A DNA stretch of 64,000 bases from JARRPM01 sp963792815 (GCA_963792815.1 CAWBXR010000008.1:1-64000); one strand, 5' to 3'. Numbered from the stretch's first letter, positions 1 through 9,361 are shown. Translations and numbers: made by a program. The notes: generated by a model from the sequence alone, not told the origin.

Positions 1-57
1 CTGTTGAGGACATGGATGTCCGAAAAAAGCCCCCATGGACGGGTTCACGGCGGGTCT
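1..57 (-). repeat. Partial copy of a dispersed repeat (copy 1)
   Basis: Read on the minus strand this stretch aligns along its length with 30819-30879. Both read GAC(T/C)CGCCGT, then TCCATG, then GGCT, four variable bases, TCGG, CATCCATG and CCTC. The copy is cut by the window edge. The rest of the 238-base leader before leuS (58-238) holds no gene that I can recognise. Confidence 0.5.
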
Positions 58-241
58 TGGAAGGGCTTGTTCCATAGCTGTGCCTCGGCGGGTCGACAGC
101 CCACCAAACGTCGCGGCTACTAAGAATTACTGATAGAATCCGCGCTTCTTTTTACCGGTGACAGACCCAGCCAATCCCATACATATCAGGGGTTGCGGCA
201 GGTCGTTACCGTACAGTTAAGGACGCAACGCGCAACCCGTG

Positions 242-2719
242 ATGGATCAGCACTACAACCCACAGGCACTGGAAAAAGCCGCCCAGGAGCACTGGCTGGC
301 GAACAACAGCTTCGCCGTGAAGCAGGACGACAGCGCGGGAAAAATTCTACTGCCTGGCCATGTTCCCCTACCCCAGCGGCCAGCTGCACATGGGTCACGT
401 GCGCAACTACACCATCGGCGACGTGATCGCCCGCTACCAGCGCATGCAGGGCAAAAACGTGCTGCAGCCCATGGGCTGGGACGCCTTCGGCCTGCCGGCG
501 GAAAACGCCGCGATCAAGAACAAGGTGCCGCCGGCGAAATGGACCGCGCAGAATATCGACTACATGCGCGACCCAGCTGCAGCGACTGGGCTTCGCCTAC
601 GACTGGGACCGGGAGCTGGCCACCTGCGACCCGGAGTACTACCGCTGGGAGCAGTGGTTCTTTACCCGCCTGTTCGAGAAAGGCCTGGCCTACAAGCAAA
701 AAGGCCGAGGTCAACTGGTGCGAAACCGACCAGACCGTGCTGGCCAACGAGCAGGTGGTCGACGGCTGCTGCTGGCGCTGCGACAACCCGGTGGAGCGAC
801 GCGAAATCGACCAGTGGTTCATCAGGATCACCGATTACGCCGAGGAGCTGCTGGCGACCTCGACAGGCTGGACCAGTGGCCGGAGCAGGTGCGCACCATG
901 CAGCGCAACTGGATCGGCCGCTCCGAGGGCGTCAATGTGCGTTGCCGGCTGAAGGCTCGCCAACGGCGAGCGATTCGCTGGAGGTGTACACCACCCGGCC
1001 GGATACCCTGATGGGCGCCACCTATGTCGTGGCGGTGGCCCCCCAGCACCCGCTGGCCTGGCCGGCGGCCGGAAACAAACCCGGAGCTGGCCGCGTTCAT
1101 CGAGGAGCAGCGTCGCGGCAAGGTAGCCGAGGCGGAGCTGGCCACCATGGAAAAGCTGGGCATGGCCACCGGGCGTCAACGCCATCAACCCCCTCACCGG
1201 CGCGGAGTTGCCGGTCTGGGTCGCCAACTTCGTGCTGATGAGCTACGGCTCCGGCGCGGTCATGTCGGTGCCCGGCCACGACGAGCGCGACCATGAGTTC
1301 GCCCTCAAGTACGGCCTGCCCATCCAGCAGGTGATCGCCCGGGCGAGGGCGATCAGCCCTACGACAGCACCAGTGGCTGGACTGGTACGCCGAAAGAGCG
1401 GGATCGTTACGGTCAACTCCGGCGAATTCGACGGCCTGGACTTCGACGGCGCCTTCGACGCCATCGCCGACCACCTGGAGGCGGATGGCAAGGGCGAGCG
1501 CACCGTGAACTATCGCCTGCGGGACTGGGGCGTCTCGCGCCAGCGCTACTGGGGCGCGCCGATCCCCATCATCAACTGCGACAGCTGCGGCACCGTGCCG
1601 GTGCCGCCGCAGGATCTGCCGGTGGTACTGCCGACCGACGTGGCCTTCGAGGGCGTTGGTTCACCGATCAAGAAAATGCCGGAATTCTATGAAACCACTG
1701 CCCCGGCTGCGGCGGACCCGCCACCCGGGAAACCGATACCTTCGATACGTTTATGGAGTCGTCCTGGTACTACGCCCGCTACGCCTGCGCCCGCAATGAC
1801 AGCGCCATGCTGGATGCCGAGGCGGACTACTGGGCCCCGGTGGACCAGTACGTGGGCGGGATCGAACACGCCATCCTGCACCTGCTGTACGCGCGGTTTT
1901 TCCACAAGCTGATGCGCGACGAGGGCCTGGTTCACTCGGATGAGCCCTTCACCCGGCTGCTGACCCAGGGCATGGTGCTGAAGGACGGCAGCAAGATGTC
2001 CAAGTCCAAGGGCAATACGGTTGACCCCCAGTCCCTGATCGAGAGCTACGGCGCCGACACCGTGCGCCTGTTCAGCATGTTTGCCGCGCCGCCCGAGCAG
2101 TCACTGGAATGGTCAGATTCCGGGGTGGAGGGCGCCAACCGCTTCCTGAAACGCCTGTGGAAACTGGTGGCGAAGGCTGCTGGAGACCCCCGCGCCGGCA
2201 CTGGATATCGCCGCCCTGGACGACGACCAGAAGGCGCTGCGCCGCAAAACCCATGAAACCATCGCCAAGGTGAGTGACGACTACGGTCGGCGCCAGACCT
2301 TCAACACCGCCATCGCGGCGGTGATGGAGCTGTGCAATGAGGTGGCCAGGCTCGACGAGGCGAAGCCGCAGGACCGGGCCCTGGCGGATGAAGCGCTGCG
2401 TGCCTCCATACTCATGTTGTGCCCCATTGTGCCCCATATCAGCCACCACCTGTGGCAGCTACTGGGCGCTGAGGGAGATGTCATGGACGCCCCCTGGCCC
2501 GAGGTCGACGAGTCCGCGCTGGAACGGGACACGATAGATATGGTGGTACAGGTGAACGGCAAGGTAAGGGCCCGAATGACGGTGGCTGCCGATGCTGACA
2601 AGCCCGCCGTGGAGGCGCTGGCAGTGAAGCAACCCAACGTCGGCCGCTTCCTCGAGGGGGTGACCGTGCGCAAGGTCATTGTGGTACCGGGCAAATTAGT
2701 TAATATTGTGGCCAACTGA
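242..2719 (+). CDS. leuS: Leucyl-tRNA synthetase, reading frame broken by many single-base indels
   Basis: Class I synthetase that charges tRNA-Leu in the cytoplasm. The family is clear from the N-terminal PYPSGQLHMGH (HIGH motif at 387-398), the zinc-type CPGCGG around 1700, the editing-domain TTRPDTLMGA, MESSWYYARY and KMSKS at 1993-2007. The protein must be read across frames, with shifts near 345, 574, 695, 850, 948, 1070, 1168, 1697 and 2180 and a compensated pair at 1340-1395. Several are one extra or missing base in a short run, for example an extra A at about 345 and an extra C at about 574. Length corrected (about 826 codons) fits the family. It heads a leuS-lptE-holA operon and overlaps lptE by one base. 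Because leuS is essential, sequencing error is likelier than a true pseudogene. Start is ATG 242, or GTG 239 just before it. Confidence 0.9.
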
Positions 2720-3258
2720 TGCCTAACCGGATAACTGCCATGCAACGGCGCCTTGCCAGCTACACACTCATCCTGGGCATGAGCTGCCTGCTCGCCGCCT
2801 GCGGCTTCCAGCTACGCGGCACTGGTGGTGGCGGAGCCGCCTTGCCAGACGCATGGAAGACAATGCACCTGGCCACAGGCAACCCCAACAGCGAATTCAG
2901 CCAGGCAGTGCGCAACATGTTCACCGCCAACGATATCGTCTGGGTAGAACGGGGCCAGGCCGGCTACACACTGGTGCTGGGGCCGGAGAGGTTCAACCAG
3001 ACCAACCTGTCACTCAACAAGGAGGCCCGCGTTTCCCAGTACGAACTCACCATGCTGGCCACCTTTTCCGTGCGTGAATCGGGCGGTGCGGAAGTGATGC
3101 CGGACACCGTCGCTTCGGTGACCCGGCAAATGGAGAACGACCCGCGCAACGCCATGGGCAAGGGTGAGGAGGTGCGTATTCTCAAATCGGAGATGCGTAC
3201 CGAGCTGGCCCAGCAGATCATTCGACGCGTCGGGTTTTTTGCCACCAGCACACCCTGA
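2719..3258 (+). CDS. lptE: LPS-assembly lipoprotein LptE
   Basis: Outer-membrane lipoprotein that plugs the LptD barrel and helps insert lipopolysaccharide. The N-terminus is a signal peptide ending in the lipobox LLAAC, followed by GFQLRGTG, which is typical of LptE just after the lipidated cysteine. The length of 179 residues is normal. Its ATG overlaps the leuS stop codon by one base and its own stop overlaps the holA start, so translation is probably coupled. ATG 2740 is an alternative start that gives a shorter signal peptide. The leuS-lptE-holA order is the usual gammaproteobacterial one and supports the call. Confidence 0.92.
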   Translation: MPNRITAMQRRLASYTLILGMSCLLAACGFQLRGTGGGGAALPDAWKTMHLATGNPNSEFSQAVRNMFTANDIVWVERGQAGYTLVLGPERFNQTNLSLNKEARVSQYELTMLATFSVRESGGAEVMPDTVASVTRQMENDPRNAMGKGEEVRILKSEMRTELAQQIIRRVGFFATSTP

Positions 3259-4265
3259 TGCAAGCCTCCCCCGACCAGCTTAGCGCCCAGCTCAAACGAC
3301 AGCTTGCGCCAGTCTACCTGGTGACCGGGGATGAACCCCTGCAACTTCAGGAGTGCTGTGATCTTATCCGGCGCGAGGCGCGCGCACAGGGGTGCACGGA
3401 CCGGGAGGTCATAGACGCCAGCGGTTCGGGCTTCGACTGGTATGAGATCCTGCACAGCGCCAGCAGCATGTCGCTGTTCGCCGAGCGCAAACTGATTGAG
3501 TTGCGATTACCCAGCGGCAAACCTGGCGCGGAGGGCAGCAAGGCCCTGTGTGAATACCTGGAGATCGCCAGCGGTGACGACGTGCTGTTGATAGTCGCCG
3601 GCAAGATCGACAAACAGTCCACCAACAGCAAGTGGTTCAAAGCGCTGGACAAGGCGGGGGTGGTAACCCAGGTCTGGCCGGTCGATGCGCGCAACCTGCC
3701 CCGCTGGGTGCGCCAGCGGGTCTCCGCCGCGGGCATGAGTATCGACGATGAAGCCCTGCAGCTGCTGTGCGACCGGGTGGAGGGCAACCTGCTGGCGGCC
3801 AGCCAGGAAGTGGAAAAACTGAAACTGCTCGCCAGCGATTCGCAGATTACCGCGCGAGTGGTGCTGGACTCAGTATCCGACAACGCCCGTTACAGCGTGT
3901 TTGAGCTCGCCGACAAGGCACTTAAAGGCGATGCGGCGGGCAGCCTGCATATGCTGCACGGCCTGCGCGGTGAGGGCACCGAGCCCACTATAGTCCTGTG
4001 GTCCCTGACCCGGGAAATCCGCACCCTGTACGAGGTGCAACTCGAATGCCCCAACGGCCAGGGTGCCATGCAGGCGCTGAATGCCAGGCGGGTGTGGAAG
4101 AACCGTATCTCCCTGATGCAGGGCGCGCTGGCGCGCCACACCCCGCAGTCCATGGCGCGGTTGCTGGAACAGGCGAGCAAGGTGGACGGCAGCATCAAGG
4201 GCTTTGCCGGCGGCCGCCCCTGGGACAACCTGGAAGACCTCGTCATAGGCCTTTCCCGGGGCTGA
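3258..4265 (+). CDS. holA: DNA polymerase III delta subunit
   Basis: Clamp-loader subunit that opens the beta sliding clamp. The 335-residue length and the N-terminal segment APVYLVTGDEPLQLQE are typical of HolA. The middle carries the expected LLIVAGKIDKQ strand and the C-terminal part the helical collar region ending GGRPWDNLEDLVI. The start overlaps the lptE stop by one base. It is the last gene of the leuS-lptE-holA unit. No frameshift is visible here, in contrast to leuS only a few hundred bases upstream. Confidence 0.93.
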   Translation: MQASPDQLSAQLKRQLAPVYLVTGDEPLQLQECCDLIRREARAQGCTDREVIDASGSGFDWYEILHSASSMSLFAERKLIELRLPSGKPGAEGSKALCEYLEIASGDDVLLIVAGKIDKQSTNSKWFKALDKAGVVTQVWPVDARNLPRWVRQRVSAAGMSIDDEALQLLCDRVEGNLLAASQEVEKLKLLASDSQITARVVLDSVSDNARYSVFELADKALKGDAAGSLHMLHGLRGEGTEPTIVLWSLTREIRTLYEVQLECPNGQGAMQALNARRVWKNRISLMQGALARHTPQSMARLLEQASKVDGSIKGFAGGRPWDNLEDLVIGLSRG

Positions 4266-4353
4266 CTTCCCAGCTTCACACCCGGGCCCGCGAGGAACTA
4301 TTGTGTCTGCTGTATCGGCTCTTGCCCAATTCCGCCTTGAACCCAATGCCTGC

Positions 4354-5169
4354 CTACTTTGAGGCGCAGGCTTCTGGCGGATTTTGCGGTTCCGGGAACG
4401 TCGCGAGGTTATCGCTGTCGCCAACAGGCTCGAACCACTCATCGTTCCAGATGCAGTACCAGTAGTTACTGGGGAGCACAGCCAACTCGAACCCTTGCTT
4501 TCGTTTCTGGAGTACAGGCACAAACCACAGGCGCGCCAGTGCCTCGATTTCACGCGCATGACGCAAGGGCCCCGCATCGAGCGGTTCCAGCCCAAGCTGG
4601 GCAGCGATTCGGGCAACGACCTGCTTGGCTTCGCGATCATCCGCGGCAATAAAGGTTGTTACAGTTCCACCCAGTGTCGATGGATCGTCTATCACATTGG
4701 AACCAGCCAGCAGGGTCTTTACCACTCTCGCTCCCGGATTCCAGCCCTGGATCATTTCGGCACTGGAGGTATCGACCATACTTTCCAGGTAGCCGTCCGC
4801 GGCCTGCCGGCTCGGGGTCGAAACGTCTACCAGTATCTTGCCATCCAGGTTTCCAAGGTTCCGGGCAACCTGCTCCATTGCCGGCCACGGTACGACAAGT
4901 ACAACAATACCCGCTTCCTGCGCCGCTTCTTTCTGCGTCGTCGCGCTGGCTCCGGCCCCTGTCAATTCCACCAGAGCCTGCACAGACTCACGCTCCGGCT
5001 CACGACTGCCGTAAACGACCCGATACCCCATCTGCGCCAGCCTGGGACCGATCGAATCTCCCATGTCACCCGTGCCGATAACCGCTATCGTCTCCCGATC
5101 CTGAGCATACAGACCTGAAGGAATCGCGACCCAAGCAAGCGAGAGGAGAATAAGGAAATGCTTAATCAT
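4354..5169 (-). CDS. Secreted NAD(P)-binding oxidoreductase of the F420-dependent NADP reductase type
   Basis: About 271 residues. Residues 1-22 form a Sec signal peptide ending GLYAQ, followed by a Rossmann fold with IAVIGTGDMGDSIGPRLA as the dinucleotide loop, then VVYGSREPE (residues that usually read the 2'-phosphate of NADP), VVLVVPWPAM and ILVDVSTP. This matches the COG2085 / F420-dependent NADP oxidoreductase family. The export signal is unusual for such a cytoplasmic fold and suggests a periplasmic role, which I cannot specify. It stands alone, convergent with holA. The C-terminal 60 residues are not recognised. The fold is well supported; the substrate is unknown. Confidence 0.75.
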   Translation of the reverse strand: MIKHFLILLSLAWVAIPSGLYAQDRETIAVIGTGDMGDSIGPRLAQMGYRVVYGSREPERESVQALVELTGAGASATTQKEAAQEAGIVVLVVPWPAMEQVARNLGNLDGKILVDVSTPSRQAADGYLESMVDTSSAEMIQGWNPGARVVKTLLAGSNVIDDPSTLGGTVTTFIAADDREAKQVVARIAAQLGLEPLDAGPLRHAREIEALARLWFVPVLQKRKQGFELAVLPSNYWYCIWNDEWFEPVGDSDNLATFPEPQNPPEACASK

Positions 5170-5202
5170 ACTGTGATTGCCATTCTGTTAATGTCTCAGC
5201 AA

Positions 5203-5322
5203 TAAATTGGGGTCAGAGTGAAATAAATTGTGTAATGATTTGGGTTCAGAGTAAAAATTGGGATCATTGGAGAAATGAGCGATATGCAGATGTTGCCCAT
5301 ATTTTACTCTGACCCCAATTTA
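5203..5322. repeat. Inverted repeat with GGGGTCAGAGT core, three copies
   Basis: The copies at 5203-5225 (plus sense) and 5300-5322 (minus sense) are inverted relative to each other and share the core AAATTGGGGTCAGAGT. A third degenerate copy in plus sense lies at 5239-5260. The GGGGTCAGAGT motif resembles intergenic repeats I associate with IS200/REP-type transposases in marine gammaproteobacteria; that link is from memory. The right-hand copy runs into the 3' end of the gene at 5304 and supplies its last codons and stop. Confidence 0.7.
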
Positions 5323-5801
5323 CCTTGCACAGCTTCCGAGGATCCGGGCCCGTCCATATACCTCATGGCTTGTTTGACGAACTCTTCCGGAAACAGGTTC
5401 TGGCCATACTTTTCCATCCAATCAGATGCTCCTGGAAAGCTCCACGCATATCTAAAGTTCGCCTCCATCGAAGTATTGTAACCACCAGATAAACCCAATT
5501 TCTCATGCAACCAGGCTGAATAAATCTGGCCCCAGTTAGCAGCGTGGTGGGCCGTTAATCGTGATGTTTCTGCATAGCTTAGTTCCGCGCCATTCGCTCT
5601 TTTTTCCAGAATTTCTGGTATGAATGGGGAATCTCGCAATGAAGTAAAGAATTCTCGTCTTTCTGCGCGGGTAGCCCGGATGGACTCAGCCAATTGCATC
5701 TTGCGGGCTTGCCTGACTTGTAAAGCAAGGTAAATGAGCGTTACTAGCACAGCAACTGCGCCAATTGTCTCGCCAATCGCTCCAATTGCGTCCCAGTTCA
5801 T
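5304..5801 (-). CDS. Small membrane-anchored protein of unknown function (MNWDAIG family, copy 1)
   Basis: 165 residues: an N-terminal membrane helix (residues about 5-28), then a charged, probably helical cytoplasmic part. I do not recognise a named domain. The N-terminus, MNWDAIGAIGE through the first 30 residues, is nearly the same as that of the gene at 21413-21883, so the two are paralogues. The ATG overlaps the stop of the upstream beta-lactamase gene in an ATGA arrangement, which implies coupled translation. The last residues, GKLGSE, and the stop codon are encoded by the GGGGTCAGAGT repeat, so the original C-terminus may have been replaced. Base composition is AT-richer than in the flanking operons. 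Confidence 0.7.
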   Translation of the reverse strand: MNWDAIGAIGETIGAVAVLVTLIYLALQVRQARKMQLAESIRATRAERREFFTSLRDSPFIPEILEKRANGAELSYAETSRLTAHHAANWGQIYSAWLHEKLGLSGGYNTSMEANFRYAWSFPGASDWMEKYGQNLFPEEFVKQAMRYMDGPGSSEAVQGKLGSE

Positions 5802-6603
5802 AAAGCCCTCTCCATGATGCCTTCACTTGCCATGATTTTCGTTGGAATGGATTTTCTTGACGGCAGCTTACTCTGAGTGTCTATGTCCATGTTAAAAGCA
5901 AAAAAGTAAACATCTACTCTTTTTTCGACCCAACCAACCCACCACGCGATGCCAGGATTTGCTTCTGAGCCCACACCGGAATACCCGGTTTTTGCATGCA
6001 CTAGATACTCTGGAGTTGCTTCTGTAAATATTGCTTCCTTTACTATAAGCTGGTTTTCTTTCGATGCTGGTAAATCATTCAGGTACAGCGACTCTAAAAA
6101 TGTTACTTGATTGAGCGCCGAAATTCTAAGCTGACCGTCCAGCCAGAATTTTTCAATGCCTCCGCCTATATTGGCGTTGCCATATGAAAAAAGCGTGAGG
6201 TATTTCTGCATTCTTGTTTCGCCAATTTCTCTGGCAATTTGTTGAAATACCGGAACAGCAGAAACCTGCAGAACGCCCCTTAGCGTTAAGTCTCTTTCCC
6301 ATTGCTTCATTGCTTTTGGCTTGCCGTCCCATTTGAAAACCTGCCGTTCATCTTTTATGACGCCGGTTTCAAGACCTATGAGAGCATTGGGAATCTTGAA
6401 TGTTGATGCAGGAATATAGGCCGTTGATGCGCGCGCCGCATTATTTGTAGTACAGGAATTACTACTACTTTTGCAAAGTACAAAAACGCCATTTACAGAC
6501 TCGCTGAGAAATTCTTTATTCCACGCCAAATTTTCAGAAATTGACTCTGAAAGTGCCGTGCTTGCGAAAAATGCCGTTGAAAAGGGGCGACGCAGATTTC
6601 CAC
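5798..6603 (-). CDS. Class D beta-lactamase, OXA-10-like
   Basis: Serine beta-lactamase, expected in the periplasm. All class D motifs are present: STFK (catalytic Ser and the carbamylated Lys), SAV, YGN, KFW and KTG, plus WWVGWVE. With the start proposed here the active-site residues fall at Ser67, Ser115, Trp154 and Lys205, the same numbers as in OXA-10, and long stretches match my memory of OXA-10. The start is inferred. A GTG at 6603 lies six bases after AAGGAG (6610-6615) and begins MEICVAPF. One base must be restored in the CCCC/TTTT run near 6585 to join it to STAFFASTALSES, which gives a signal peptide of OXA-10 length. Without that correction the frame stays open to 6754 but has no sensible signal peptide. 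The gene is AT-rich relative to its neighbours and coupled to the next gene by ATGA. Confidence 0.88.
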
Positions 6604-6755
6604 GAGTATCTCCTTCGGATTGCGGACTCAGTCGGTTGGGGCCACAACTATCACTCACAGTATTGCCCGGAGGCCCGGGGACAGCAATAAAAACCAAAAG
6701 GCGCCAGAACCATGGTTTATACTGTCCGGGCTTGCCGAGCAAGGACAAAGCCATA

Positions 6756-7406
6756 GTGGACCTGAAGAATCAAAACCCGTGTAGTGCCGCGACCACTCCC
6801 GCGCGATTGGCGGTGCTCGCGCTGGCCATACTGCTGACGTCCTGTGGCGGCACAAGCGATCCGGATGTCTGCCGACAGCTCGGGGATAACCTCCTGCAGG
6901 ATGCTGATTTTGCACTGGAGAAGCAGGACGGCCGGTCGAAAAGCTGGGCGGCCCTGCAGCATGCCGGAGAAAAGTCCTTCGAATACACGATTGAAAATGA
7001 CGAGTTGACCATAAAAAAAATCGGCACCCAGCCCTGGGGTATTTTTCGGCAAAGGTTGCGCACGAACGACCTCGGCGGCGCCCGCATGGCGTTTACGGCC
7101 GAACTGAAAATGGACCTGAGTTCGGACGGTTCGGTGATGCCGCCAATAGGAGGCGGCCTGAACCTGACCGCCCGCTCCGGCAACAACAGGGTCCTGCTGC
7201 AATCGAAGTTCAACCACGAGCCCAGGCTTGGCAAAACAGATTGGCAACCTGTGCAGGTGATTGTTGATATTCCCGAGACCACCGCGACTATCGAGCTGGG
7301 CTTCATGCACCAGGCCTCGGGCGTACTCCAGGTACGCAAACCATCATTCCATCACGTGGATGCCGACTCCCCGGCCTGCGCGGTAACACCCGAGCTCTCG
7401 CAATGA
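6756..7406 (+). CDS. Predicted lipoprotein, unknown function
   Basis: Start taken as GTG 6756, which gives a signal peptide ending in the lipobox LLTSC about 30 residues in. The mature part has alternating polar strands (for example ARMAFTAELKMDLSSDG and TATIELGFMHQASG) that look like a jelly-roll, carbohydrate-binding-type fold, but no family is certain. The frame stays open far upstream and overlaps the OXA gene on the other strand, so the long version is rejected. The stop codon overlaps the start of the MOSC gene (7403), which suggests the two are co-transcribed. GC content returns to the genome norm here. Confidence 0.6.
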   Translation: MDLKNQNPCSAATTPARLAVLALAILLTSCGGTSDPDVCRQLGDNLLQDADFALEKQDGRSKSWAALQHAGEKSFEYTIENDELTIKKIGTQPWGIFRQRLRTNDLGGARMAFTAELKMDLSSDGSVMPPIGGGLNLTARSGNNRVLLQSKFNHEPRLGKTDWQPVQVIVDIPETTATIELGFMHQASGVLQVRKPSFHHVDADSPACAVTPELSQ

Positions 7407-8374
7407 CCGATCCAGTAGGCACTGTTAAGGAGTTATGGCGCTACCCGGTCAAGTCGATGGTCGGCGAAAGCATTCCCAGTGCCCACCTTACCGCGAAGGG
7501 CCTGACCGGGGATCGGCAGTGGGCACTGCGGGACGAAACGCGGGGCGAGATCACGGTTGTGCGCAAGAACCCGAAGCTGCTGCAATGTGCCGCCCGGTTT
7601 GCTGGTGAACCCGAGGGTGACAATACCCCACCGGTGATCATTACCCTGCCGGATGGGCGCGAGATCAACAGCAGTGATACCGACTGCGCCGCAGTATTGT
7701 CAGAACACCTGGGCAAGCCAGTCAGCCTGTGGCCACTGCAACCGGTATCGAACTGGCGCCACTATCGGCTGGCCCAGGTGGGTGGCGCACGGGATATGAT
7801 GCGGCAGTTTGGCACCAGCACCCTGCCCGACCTGTCTTCAGTGCCGATGGCGCTGGCTGCCCAGTTATCTTTTTTCGCCACACCTCCCGGGCGCTACCAC
7901 GATGTGTTCCCGCTGCACCTGTTGAGCACCAACGCGCTGGCGGCGATGGCCGCGCTTGAACCGGCGGGCAGTTTTATCGTGCAGCGGTTCCGGCCGAATA
8001 TTGTCATCGCCAGCACCCGTCCGGCGCCCGAGTTCGACGACTTCAGCTGGGTCGATGGCTACCTGCACGCAGGCAACTGTGTCATCAAATGCGCCACCCG
8101 CACGGTGCGCTGCTCGGCCCCTGCCCAACCGCAGTACGGCGGTGTGTCCAAAGATGGCAGGGTGGTACGCGCACTTGAACGTCACACCAACCGGCACCTT
8201 GGCATCAATGCCACCGTGGCGGCGCCCGGCACCCTCAGTGTCGGCGACGAAGTGTACTGGGAGGCGGCAAAATCCCTGCTGCCGCACTCACTGGTAAAGC
8301 TGGCCGCCAAAGCAAAGAACGGCGTGCTGCACGCCACCCTCCAGGGCCTGGATATCGTTACCGGCAAACGCTGA
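7403..8374 (+). CDS. MOSC domain protein (YcbX-like)
   Basis: 323 residues. The N-terminal MOSC beta-barrel domain begins VKELWRYPVKSMVGESI and continues with GLTGDRQWAL, both hallmarks of the YcbX/mARC group. The C-terminal MOSC domain has FRPNIVI and the cysteine segment KCATRTVRC, in which one cysteine would bind the molybdenum cofactor. Such proteins reduce N-hydroxylated compounds. There is no C-terminal 2Fe-2S ferredoxin domain as in E. coli YcbX, so electrons must come from a separate partner. It follows the lipoprotein gene with a four-base overlap. Confidence 0.85.
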   Translation: MTDPVGTVKELWRYPVKSMVGESIPSAHLTAKGLTGDRQWALRDETRGEITVVRKNPKLLQCAARFAGEPEGDNTPPVIITLPDGREINSSDTDCAAVLSEHLGKPVSLWPLQPVSNWRHYRLAQVGGARDMMRQFGTSTLPDLSSVPMALAAQLSFFATPPGRYHDVFPLHLLSTNALAAMAALEPAGSFIVQRFRPNIVIASTRPAPEFDDFSWVDGYLHAGNCVIKCATRTVRCSAPAQPQYGGVSKDGRVVRALERHTNRHLGINATVAAPGTLSVGDEVYWEAAKSLLPHSLVKLAAKAKNGVLHATLQGLDIVTGKR

Positions 8375-8476
8375 GGCAAGGAAGGATTGCCGGCGGCTCC
8401 GGCCCGGCGGCCGCGCTGCCCGCACTGCCCATCTTTTTGTATGTTCCCGGCTTGCATTCTGCCCACCCCGATACTA

Positions 8477-8492
8477 CTGTATATTTATACAG
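8477..8492. promoter_or_regulatory. LexA box in front of imuA
   Basis: CTGTATATTTATACAG, matching the gammaproteobacterial LexA consensus CTGT-N8-ACAG. It lies 35 bases before the imuA ATG and is identical to the box before dnaE2 (23807-23822). Confidence 0.92.
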
Positions 8493-8527
8493 TCTAATTG
8501 ACGGGATACTCTCCCCGGGGCAGGACC

Positions 8528-9284
8528 ATGAACGAAGTACTCGAGCAGATCATCAGGCGCAACGATACCTGGCGCGGTCGCCAGCGCCGCTTTCACCATC
8601 ACGAGCCCTCAGCCAACAGCGACAGCCACAGCGGTTGCCACAGCGGGCCGGGGCTTTCCACGGGATACACCGGCCTGGATGCGCAGCTGGACCAGGGCGG
8701 CTGGCCCCTGGACAGCACCATCGAATTGTTGAGCGACAGCAACGGGCTTGGCGCCATGGGCCTGTTCCTGCCCGCCATGGAACAGCTCAGCGAACAGGGT
8801 CGCTGGCAGGCGTTTATCGCCCCGCCCTATATACCCTATGCCCCGCTGCTGGCCGCGCGGGGCATCGACACCCGGCAGGTACTGCTGGTGCACCCGAAGA
8901 CCCGGCAGGACCTGCTGTGGAGTACCGAGCAGGCCCTGCGCAGCAGCACCTGCAGCGCGGTATTCAGCTGGCTGGGGGGGCACAACTACAGCTACAGCGA
9001 GTTGCGCAAACTGCAACTGGCCGCCACCGGGGGGGACTGCCTGGGGGTACTGTTCCGCCCCAACCGGTGCGGCCCACAATCACGCGCCCGCCAGCCTGCG
9101 CCTGCAAATGCGGGAATACCGCAGGCTCCACATTCTCAAGCAACGCGGCGGCAACCAGCACATCGACGTGGACCTCTCCCCGGCGGAGGATGTGCCCGGG
9201 CAACCGCAACTGTGGGAGTTACCGGCGTGGCCGGGTGACAGCCAGCGCAGCCCGGCCATGGAGGCACGCACCCCCGTGGCCTGA
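8528..9284 (+). CDS. imuA: SOS mutagenesis protein ImuA, one frameshift
   Basis: RecA-like partner of the ImuB/DnaE2 translesion mutasome. The first part reads GLSTGYTGLDAQLDQGGWPLDSTIEL, then AFIAPPYIPYAPLL and SAVFSWLGGHNYSYSELRKLQLAA, the standard ImuA core. The frame breaks at about 9068, where an apparent extra T separates FRPNR from AAHNHAPASLRLQMREYRRL. The C-terminus then runs to 9284. With the base removed the length is about 251 residues, normal for the family. Start ATG 8528 follows GGGGCAGG. A LexA box sits just upstream. In many relatives imuA, imuB and dnaE2 form one operon; here they are separated. Confidence 0.88.
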
Positions 9285-9361
9285 CAAACAACAGAGTGGG
9301 GATCGCCGCCGTATGCAGCTATAATTACTGCTCCAAACCAGACTCAGGAAAGCGGATCAAT

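Noticed and set aside
4384..5118. Plus-strand frame of 244 codons
   Set aside because: It is the reverse complement of the secreted Rossmann gene, which has a signal peptide and clear motifs.
6604..6755. attC or attI site next to the OXA gene
   Set aside because: No GTTRRRY/RYYYAAC pair with a foldable centre was found there or after the MNWDAIG gene.
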